64,000 bases of DNA from CAWAYH01 sp963786195 (lineage in GTDB: Bacteria; Acidobacteriota; Vicinamibacteria; Vicinamibacterales; 2-12-FULL-66-21), in the NCBI GenBank assembly GCA_963786195.1, contig CAWAYH010000007.1:62001-126000 (forward strand), read 5' to 3'. The translations under genes and the position numbers were made by a program. The notes under the pieces were generated by a model, which saw only the letters and a list, made by a program, of their open reading frames with translations, did no database searches and was not told the origin of the DNA. Positions 57,796 to 64,000 of this stretch are shown in pieces. Positions within the stretch are counted from its first letter, which is position 1. Every line of letters starts with the position of its first letter.

Positions 57796-57950
57796 GGCCT
57801 CAACCTTTCAGCACGGACGGCACGAACCATTCGTCAATGGTACCCCCGACCCGCTCCTCATGCTAAACCCCTGATCGGCTCGACAGCTTCCCGCAACCGT
57901 CGGTCCCGGCTGCCGGAAACCCCCGTAACCGGCCGTAATAGAATGCCCTG

Positions 57951-58668
57951 ATGTCCACTGGGGCGACCGATCCGCGCTGGCCGAAGCTCTTCTCCCTCGC
58001 CGTGCACGAGTTCCGTACGCCGCTGACGGTCGTCGCCGGCTACATCCGGATGCTGCTGAAAGACCGGGCCGGGCCCCTGACCGATCAGCAACGCCGGCTG
58101 CTCGAGGAGGCCGAGAAATCCTGCGGTCGCCTTTCCGGCCTCGTCGCCGAGCTCAGCGAGCTCGCCAGCCTCGAGGCGGGCACCGCTCCGTTCAACCGCA
58201 GCGCGCTCGATCTGAAGGCCATCGTCGCCGACTGCATCGCGTCGCTCCCCCCGATGTCGGGTCGCGAGATCCAGATCGATCTGATCGACCGATGGCACCC
58301 AGCCGTTCGTCGACGGTGACGCGGTCCGGCTGAGGGCGGCCCTCACGTCGATTGTCGCGGGCCTCCGACGCGAGCTGGTCTCCAGCGATCGACTGGCCGT
58401 TCGCCTCCAGACCTGCGACGATCGGAGCCAACCCTCGGTACGAATTACGATTGGCGACCCGGACCGGATTGATCGCGAAACCGCGGCACCGGCCGACGAG
58501 CTCACGGCCTTCGACGAGTGGCGTGGCGGATACGGCCTGAGCCTCGCCGTCGCCCGCCGCATCGTCGAAGCCCACGGCGGCTGGCTGCGAGCACCAGCAG
58601 ACGGAGAGCGGGCTGCCGCGGTCCTGACGCTACCGCTCGTACAGATGCCCGCGACGAAAACCCCCTGA
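57951..58668 (+). CDS. Soluble sensor histidine kinase, frame broken near 58300
   Basis: A short kinase of about 238 residues with no visible sensor or membrane domain. The dimerisation helix has the phosphorylated histidine in LAVHEFRTPLTVVAGYIRML. The ATPase part is partly degenerate: the N box is not evident, but a G box GYGLSLAVARRIVEAHGGWL is present. The frame shifts by one base between LIDR and GTQPFVDGDAVRL at about 58300; after it the protein runs to TGA at 58668. The sigma-54 response regulator follows 268 bases later on the same strand and is the likely partner. Confidence 0.75.
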
Positions 58669-58936
58669 CGTCACGTCCCGATATTGCCCGCAGAAAAGCT
58701 TCAGGACTGTGTAGTAAATCACGGCACCCCACGCGTCGGACCGCCGTTGCTCAATGCAGTCGAGCGAGCGCGGTTTGGATCGCGTGCTCAGAGACTTGCC
58801 GACAGTTGACAGGGTGGCTGACTGTCGAGGTACGAGTCTTGTATAAGCACCGTCACAACCTGTGACCGTTGCCAGTGTCTCCGACGTGCGGCCGGCGAAC
58901 CCGAGCTCAGCAACTGATTCTGTCTCCGACAAAGAT
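58669..58936 (+). promoter_or_regulatory. Intergenic region with a possible promoter
   Basis: No gene is seen here. The segment contains TATAAG at 58842-58847, which could be a -10 element for the response regulator 90 bases further on. A TTGACA at 58806 is 30 bases away, too far to pair with it. A weaker CTGACT at 58818 is 18 bases from TATAAG. A sigma-54 box (GG-N10-GC) could not be identified with confidence. Confidence 0.3.
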
Positions 58937-60470
58937 ATGAACAAGCCCTTCGTCGCCATCGTCGATGACGACTCCGCATTCGCGGCATACCTGCGCACCT
59001 TTCTCTCGCTGCGCGGCTACGAAGCCCGCTGCTACACGCGCGGCGACGAGCTGCTCGCGTCGATGAAGCAGGGCGAGGCGCCGGATGTCGTGCTGCTCGA
59101 CGTCATGATGCCCGGACTCGACGGCCTGGCCACACTGCGCGCCCTCAAGAGCCACGCGCCCGAGGCGCAGGTCATCATGCTCTCCGGACGGAATCAGGCG
59201 TCGACGATCGTCGAAGCCGTCCGTCTCGGCGCAATCGATTACGTCGTCAAGCCCGACGACCCCGAGGGTCTCGGGGAAATCGCGCTCGACGTCGCGATCA
59301 AGAACGCCATCGAGAAGAACCGGCTCGTCTCGGAGCTCAGCGAGCTCCGGCAGCAGCTCACCGACGACGAGGACGTGGCGGTCTGGGGCAACAGCGAGAA
59401 GATGCGCAGCATCGCAATGGTGATCGATCAGGTGGCCGACAGCGACGTCACGGTGCTGATCCGCGGCGAAAGCGGCGTCGGCAAGGAGCTGGTGGCCCGG
59501 GCCATCCATCAGCGATCGACGCGGCGGAACCGTCCGTTCGTCAAGGTCAACTGCGCGGCGCTGCCGGCCGAGCTGCTCGAGAGCGAGTTGTTCGGCCACG
59601 AGCGAGGCGCCTTCACCGGCGCCGCGACGACGCGCATCGGCAAGTTCGAGCAGGCGGACGGCGGCACGCTGATGCTCGACGAGATCGGCGAGATGAAGCC
59701 GGCGCTCCAGGCCAAGCTGCTCCACGTGCTGCAGGACGGGGAGTTCACGAAGCTCGGCAGCAACAAGCGGGTCGAGGTGGACGTCCGGGTCGTGGCCGCC
59801 ACGAACCGCGACCTCGAGACGATGATGCTGAGCGGCGACTTCCGCGAAGATCTCTACTACCGGCTGAAGGTCATCGAGGTGACGGTGCCGTCGCTGCGCG
59901 AGCGACGGGACGAGATTCCCGCGCTCATCGACTTCTTCGTCGCGCGCTACTCGCGCAAGTACAACCGGCCGACGCCCCGCATGGGTCCCGAGCTGCAGCA
60001 GATGTTCCTGGAGTACGACGTGGCCGGGGAACATCCGCGAGCTCGAGAACATGATCAAGCGCATCGTCATCCTGCAGGACGAGCAACTCGTGGTGCGTGA
60101 GATCGTCCGCAATATGCAGCGCGTGGCGGCGACCGCCGGCGCCAGCGCCGCCGTGGCCGCTCAGGCGGGCGCCGCGGCCGTCGTCGCGGCACCGGCGGCG
60201 GTGGCGACATTGCCCGGACCGGAGTCCTTCGGGCAGATCGACGCCGAGCCCGAGGATGCGGACGAGAGCCCGGCCCCGGCCGCGGCCGGGACGAATGGAT
60301 CGCTCTCCGCCCTCGCAAAAGCGGCGGCGATGAAGGCCGAGCGCGCCGCGATCTCCGAAACGCTCACCCAGGTCCATTGGAACAGGCGCAAGGCGGCGCA
60401 GATCCTGGGCGTCAGCTACAAGACGCTCCTGAACAAGATCAAGGAGTGTGCTATCAGCAGGGCGTCGTAG
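58937..60470 (+). CDS. Sigma-54-dependent response regulator (NtrC family), frame broken near 60030
   Basis: An activator of sigma-54 promoters. The receiver domain has acidic residues DDD at 10-12, phosphoacceptor D55 in VVLLDVMMPG and the lysine in YVVKPDD. The AAA+ domain shows GESGVGKELVARAIHQ, GAFTGA and DGGTLMLDEIGEMK. A shift near 60030, where the text reads GACGTGGCCGGGG for the family's GACTGGCCGGGG, means one surplus G; after it come RIVILQDEQLVV, an alanine-rich linker and a Fis-type helix-turn-helix (WNRRKAAQILGVSYKTLLNK). The ATG at 58937 is right before the receiver fold. The UDP-sugar dehydrogenase 61 bases downstream could be a target. Confidence 0.9.
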
Positions 60471-60531
60471 GCGCCAGTCTCGTATTGCATCCCGACCCAT
60501 CTCGGCTACTCTTTAGCCTAGGAGTCGCCGA

Positions 60532-61890
60532 ATGACAGAGCTCGCCGCATCGCTCCTGGACAAGATCAAAACCCGGCGGGTCCGCGCTGGCGTCGCGGGC
60601 TTGGGCTACGTCGGTCTGCCGCTCGCGGTGGAGCTGGCGAAGGCCGGCTTCCCGACGACGGGCATCGATGTCGACGAACGCAAGGTCCGGGCGATCAACC
60701 AGGGCGACTCGTACATTCCTGACGTCGCCGCGGCTGACGTGAGGCACCTGCAGCAGACGCGGAAGCTGCAGGCCACCTCGGATTTTGCCGTTGTCAAGGA
60801 CCTCGACACCGTCAGCATCTGCGTGCCGACACCGCTGCGCAAGACGAAGGACCCGGACATGTCCTACATCGTCTCGGCAGTGGAAGCGATCGCGAAGCAA
60901 CTGCACCCCGGTCTGCTCGTGATCCTCGAATCGACCACCTATCCCGGAACGACCGAGGAGGTCGTCCAGCCGCTGCTCGAGGCGACGGGCCTCAAGGCCG
61001 GGCGTGATTTCTTCCTCGCGTTCTCGCCCGAGCGGGTCGATCCCGGCAACGCGACGTTCACGACCGAGAACGTGCCGAAGGTTGTCGGCGGCTCTACGGC
61101 GGAGTGCGTCCGGCTCGCGGCTGCACTCTACGGAACGGCGATCCAGACAATCGTGCCGGTCAGCTCGACGCGAGTCGCCGAGATGGTGAAGCTGCTCGAG
61201 AACACGTTCCGGGCCGTCAACATTGCGCTCGTCAACGAGCTCGCCTTGATGTGCGACCGGATGAACATCGACGTCTGGGAAGTGATCGACGCCGCCAAAA
61301 CCAAGCCGTTCGGCTTCATGGCCTTCTATCCCGGCCCGGGCCTGGGTGGCCACTGTATCCCGATCGATCCAATTTATCTGTCCTGGAAAGCCAAACAGAG
61401 CGGGTTCGATCCGCGATTCATCGAGCTGGCGGGTCACGTGAACGGCTCCATGCCGCACTACGTGGTCGACAAGGTGGGCGAGGCGCTCAATACCAAGCGC
61501 AAGGCGATCAACGGGTCGCAGGTGTTGATCGCGGGCGTCGCGTACAAGCGCGACATCGACGACATCCGTGAGTCGCCCGCGCTCGACGTGATGGGCCTCC
61601 TCCACGCGAGACGCGCGGTCGTGTCGTACGTCGATCCGTACGTGCCACTGATCCCCGCGCGCGAGTGGTCCGGCCGCTCCGAGCTCCGTGCCGTGGAGGC
61701 AGGTCGCGGATCGTTCGGAAAGTACGACTGCATCGTGATCGTCACCGACCACAAGGCGTTCGATTACGACGCGATGGTGGCGGAGGCGGACCTGATCGTC
61801 GACACGCGAAACGCCATCAAGAAGGCAGCGCCGAATGTGTTCAGGCTCGGCGCGCCCCGCCCCGAGGCCGAGGGCGTGCCGACCGCGTAG
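60532..61890 (+). CDS. UDP-N-acetylhexosamine/UDP-glucose 6-dehydrogenase family
   Basis: This enzyme oxidises the C6 hydroxyl of a UDP-sugar to a carboxylate in two NAD steps, giving an acidic precursor for surface polysaccharide. The NAD domain has AGLGYVGLPLAVELAKAGF. The catalytic cysteine lies in GPGLGGHCIPIDPIYL, and KLLENTFRAVNIALVNELA is the central helix. The C-terminal UDP-binding domain has VLIAGVAYKRDIDDIRESPA. The segment SICVPTPLRKTKDPDMSYI is of the WbpA/WecC type more than of UDP-glucose dehydrogenase, but the exact sugar cannot be settled. A TAGGAG lies before the ATG. It ends 3 bases from the convergent esterase gene. Confidence 0.88.
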   Translation: MTELAASLLDKIKTRRVRAGVAGLGYVGLPLAVELAKAGFPTTGIDVDERKVRAINQGDSYIPDVAAADVRHLQQTRKLQATSDFAVVKDLDTVSICVPTPLRKTKDPDMSYIVSAVEAIAKQLHPGLLVILESTTYPGTTEEVVQPLLEATGLKAGRDFFLAFSPERVDPGNATFTTENVPKVVGGSTAECVRLAAALYGTAIQTIVPVSSTRVAEMVKLLENTFRAVNIALVNELALMCDRMNIDVWEVIDAAKTKPFGFMAFYPGPGLGGHCIPIDPIYLSWKAKQSGFDPRFIELAGHVNGSMPHYVVDKVGEALNTKRKAINGSQVLIAGVAYKRDIDDIRESPALDVMGLLHARRAVVSYVDPYVPLIPAREWSGRSELRAVEAGRGSFGKYDCIVIVTDHKAFDYDAMVAEADLIVDTRNAIKKAAPNVFRLGAPRPEAEGVPTA

Positions 61891-61893
61891 AGG

Positions 61894-62547
61894 CTACGGC
61901 TGCAGACCGAGAAAGCCGGCCGCCCTGGGCCAGATGTAATCCAGGCTGCTTTTCAGCTGATGATCGTCGTCAAGCATGTGGAGCTCGACGTTCGGCCGTG
62001 CGGCGGCCCACGTCTCGACGCTCGCCGGGTCGACGGATGTGTCGTGCCGTCCCTGAAAGATCTGGATCGGCAGGTCGAGGCGGGCGTTCACAGCGGCGTA
62101 CCTGCGGGCGTCCTCGTATAGCTCGTACTGGACGGACATCACCCGGCCGTACGCATGGTGGAACACGTCGAGCCTGTTCGCCCGGCGCCACTCGTCGATC
62201 CCGGTCTCGCCGATCTGGCGCATGCGATTGCCGCCGAAGTCGAGCGCAGGTGCAAGCAGGATCATCCGCTCGACGCGTTCGGGCCACCGGTGGGCGGCGT
62301 GCACGGCCACGAAGCCGCCGAGGCTGGAGCCGATCAGGACCACCGGCGCCGCCGGCAGCCCGTCGAGCGTCTCCCCCACCTGCGCGATCATCCGCGTGAT
62401 CGTCAGCGTGGAAAAATCAGGCTCGTTGAAATCAGGCGTGTGCAACGCCACGCCCTGCTTCGCCAGGCACGATCTGAAGAAGGCCGCTTTCGAGGATGCG
62501 GCAGAGGAGGCGAACCCGTGGAGGTAGAGGACGTTTAACAAAAGCAT
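61894..62547 (-). CDS. YqiA-like alpha/beta-hydrolase
   Basis: This cytosolic protein of 217 residues starts LNVLYLHGFASSAASSKAAF, the HGF oxyanion-hole motif of the YqiA/YcfP group. The nucleophile is in IGSSLGGFVAVHAA, the acid in IFQGRHDTSVD and the histidine in LDDDHQLKSSL. YqiA relatives act as small-molecule esterases; the substrate is unknown. The start at 62547 uses a poorly defined codon near MLLLNVLY, with the second Met unavailable. The gene diverges from the DUF4097-like gene with about 80 bases between them. Confidence 0.85.
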   Translation of the reverse strand: MLLLNVLYLHGFASSAASSKAAFFRSCLAKQGVALHTPDFNEPDFSTLTITRMIAQVGETLDGLPAAPVVLIGSSLGGFVAVHAAHRWPERVERMILLAPALDFGGNRMRQIGETGIDEWRRANRLDVFHHAYGRVMSVQYELYEDARRYAAVNARLDLPIQIFQGRHDTSVDPASVETWAAARPNVELHMLDDDHQLKSSLDYIWPRAAGFLGLQP

Positions 62548-62628
62548 CCTTTACAGCAAGTTACGGTAGCACGACAACCCTGGGGACGGTGCACTTCGTC
62601 TAAGGGCGTGACCAGGGAGGAACAGCCA

Positions 62629-63426
62629 ATGCGTTTGAGATCGACTATCGCCGCCCTCACGCTGACGAGCGGTCTGTGGGCAGCCGCAGGAAATGGAACG
62701 GCGGCTCAGCAGGCCGCCCCCAACAACCAATGGCGCGGCACCGTGTCCCAGGGAAGCGCCATCGAGATCAAGGGCGTCAACGGCGACGTCAAGGCCACGG
62801 CGACGACCGGCGCAGAGGTCGAGGTCTCCGCGGTGATGAAGGGCCGGCGCAGCAATCCCCAGGACGTGCGAATCGACGTCGTTCAGCATGGCGACGGCGT
62901 CACCATCTGCGCCGTCTATCCGAGCCCCGATTCGAGGCCGAACGAATGTCAGCCGGGTGACGGCGGCCGGATGAGCACACGCGACAACGACGTCACCGTG
63001 ACGTTCACGGTTCGTGTCCCGGCAGGCGTGCGGTTCATCGGCAAGACGGTCAACGGCGACGTGTCGGCCGATTCGCTGGCTGGCCCGGTCTCACTGAAAA
63101 CCGTCAACGGTGACGCGAGCTTTTCGACGACGGCTTACGGTGAGGCGTCCACGGTCAACGGCTCGATTCGCGGCGCCATGGGCAGCAGCCAGTGGAGCGA
63201 CACGCTGAAGTTCCATACCGTCAACGGCAGCGTGAACCTGGATCTGCCGCCCGACTCGAGCACCGATCTGCGCGCGGCGACCGTCAACGGCAGCATCTCC
63301 ACCGACTTTCCGCTGACCGTCTCGGGCAAGATCAACCCGCGGACGCTCAACGGCACCATCGGCGGCGGCGGCCGGTCGCTCGAGATCGAAACAGTCAACG
63401 GCAGCGTCACGCTTCGACGTCGGTAG
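62629..63426 (+). CDS. Exported DUF4097-like repeat protein
   Basis: The protein has a signal peptide (IAALTLTSGLWAAAG) and a predicted right-handed beta-solenoid built from short repeats ending in VNGx: IKGVNGDVKATATTG, KTVNGDVSADSLAG, KTVNGDASFSTTA, STVNGSIRGAM, HTVNGSVNLDLP, ATVNGSISTDFP, TLNGTIGGG and ETVNGSVTLR. This pattern is the DUF4097 putative-adhesin type. A cysteine pair (ICAVYP and NECQPG) could form a disulfide. The ATG at 62629 has AGGGAGG a few bases before it. The protein is probably exported and of unknown role. Confidence 0.8.
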   Translation: MRLRSTIAALTLTSGLWAAAGNGTAAQQAAPNNQWRGTVSQGSAIEIKGVNGDVKATATTGAEVEVSAVMKGRRSNPQDVRIDVVQHGDGVTICAVYPSPDSRPNECQPGDGGRMSTRDNDVTVTFTVRVPAGVRFIGKTVNGDVSADSLAGPVSLKTVNGDASFSTTAYGEASTVNGSIRGAMGSSQWSDTLKFHTVNGSVNLDLPPDSSTDLRAATVNGSISTDFPLTVSGKINPRTLNGTIGGGGRSLEIETVNGSVTLRRR

Positions 63427-63433
63427 ACGACAC

Positions 63434-63464
63434 CCATATGTGGTTGTCCCTCTTCCACATATGG
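63434..63464. promoter_or_regulatory. Perfect 10-base dyad before the radical SAM gene
   Basis: CCATATGTGG at 63434-63443 and CCACATATGG at 63455-63464 form an exact inverted repeat around an 11-base centre. It stands 35 bases before the ATG at 63499 and just after the stop of the DUF4097-like gene. The AT-rich half-sites and lack of a T run fit an operator better than a terminator. Confidence 0.45.
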
Positions 63465-63498
63465 CTGGTCGCATCGGCGAAAATGGTATAGTCGCGGG

Positions 63499-64000
63499 AT
63501 GGAAGGCATCGTCTCAGCATGGGGCCGAATCCTCGCCGGCTACCGTCCGTCGCTGTCCATTGAGATCACGCGCGAGTGTCCGCTCCGCTGCCCCGGCTGC
63601 TATGCCTACCTCGACGAGCACCTCGGCGGAGAAGTCACGCTCCGTCAGGTGAGCGACTTCAAGGGTGACGAGCTGGTCACCCGTTTCTTCGAGCTGATCG
63701 ACGCGCACCGCCCGCTTCACGTGTCGATCGTGGGCGGCGAGCCGCTCGTGCGGTTCCGCGAGCTGAATACGATCCTGCCGCGGCTCGCCGATCAGGGTGT
63801 CTACACGCAGCTGGTGACGAGCGCCGTCAGGCAGATCCCGCCGGAGTGGGCCAAGCTCCGCCGCCTGCAGCTCGTCGTGTCGATTGACGGTCTCCAGCCC
63901 GAGCACGACGAGCGCCGCAAGCCCGCCACCTACGATCGCATCCTCAAGCACATCGTCGGCCACGACATCACGGTGCACTGCACGGTGACGCGGCAGCAAG
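63499..64000 (+). CDS. Radical SAM protein, N-terminal part (runs off the window)
   Basis: The ATG at 63499 opens a frame of 167 codons that leaves the window. The first motif is ITRECPLRCPGCYAY, a radical SAM CxxxCxxC cluster; later come VSIVGGEPLVRF (the GGEP motif that contacts SAM) and LVVSIDGLQPEHDERRKPAT. The substrate cannot be deduced. The gene lies after a perfect dyad and may be regulated by it. It is not closely similar to the Tes-like enzyme or to MoaA elsewhere in the window. Confidence 0.85.
   Translation, partial: MEGIVSAWGRILAGYRPSLSIEITRECPLRCPGCYAYLDEHLGGEVTLRQVSDFKGDELVTRFFELIDAHRPLHVSIVGGEPLVRFRELNTILPRLADQGVYTQLVTSAVRQIPPEWAKLRRLQLVVSIDGLQPEHDERRKPATYDRILKHIVGHDITVHCTVTRQQ

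Noticed and set aside
58806..58847. TTGACA and TATAAG as a housekeeping promoter
   Set aside because: The spacer is 30 bases, too long for a sigma-70 pair.

Overview
The window is 64 kb of dense, high-GC bacterial chromosome. I infer an acidobacterium, most likely of the Vicinamibacteria. The grounds are the one-component regulator with an OmpR-type winged helix and a PD40 propeller, the many secreted amidohydrolase, quinoprotein and retropepsin-like proteins, the ECF sigma/anti-sigma cassettes, and a Tes-like radical SAM enzyme. No rRNA or ribosomal-protein marker is present to fix the taxonomy. I see no prophage, insertion sequence, CRISPR array or tRNA that I can support.

Layout. 0-4.3 kb: gene ends, then a divergent purine-degradation cluster (allantoinase and uricase on minus; allantoicase and OHCU decarboxylase on plus). 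4.4-26.9 kb: a long, mostly minus-strand housekeeping block with an amidase, mutL, corA, ppdK, glyS-glyQ, recO, mgtE, a sigma/anti-sigma/secreted-protein cassette, era, a CorC-type protein, ybeY, phoH, aspS and hisS. 26.9-37.1 kb: a membrane spermidine-synthase-like protein, an M20 peptidase, moaA, a secreted amidohydrolase, a quinoprotein and a coupled secreted HELGH protein. 37.1-43.3 kb: a rearranged accessory stretch holding three broken pieces of an ABC permease, a winged-helix/PD40 regulator, a retropepsin-like protease, an esterase and a tiny membrane protein. 43.4-51.1 kb: one minus-strand operon of ECF sigma factor, anti-sigma/FecR fusion, ATPase, permease, ATPase, and a permease with a discoidin-like domain. 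51.2-57.8 kb: HtrA protease, galactokinase, a Tes-like radical SAM enzyme and MsrP/MsrQ. 57.9-64 kb: histidine kinase and sigma-54 response regulator, UDP-sugar dehydrogenase, esterase, DUF4097-like protein and the start of another radical SAM enzyme.

Two patterns cut across the window. First, at least 20 reading-frame breaks of one base (mostly +1, often in G/C runs) lie inside otherwise intact genes, including essential ones such as recO and the Walker A motif of phoH. They are densest at 54-58.5 kb. I read most as sequence or assembly errors and annotate the genes as single units with the break noted. Second, a dispersed GC-rich repeat of about 95-100 bp built of three small palindromes occurs five times, three of them inside the sigma/ABC operon, where it also supplies coding sequence to two genes.

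The best candidates for undescribed biology are the Tes-like radical SAM enzyme (possible membrane-spanning lipid synthesis), the sigma/FecR/discoidin ABC operon with its shattered paralogue, and the dispersed repeat family.
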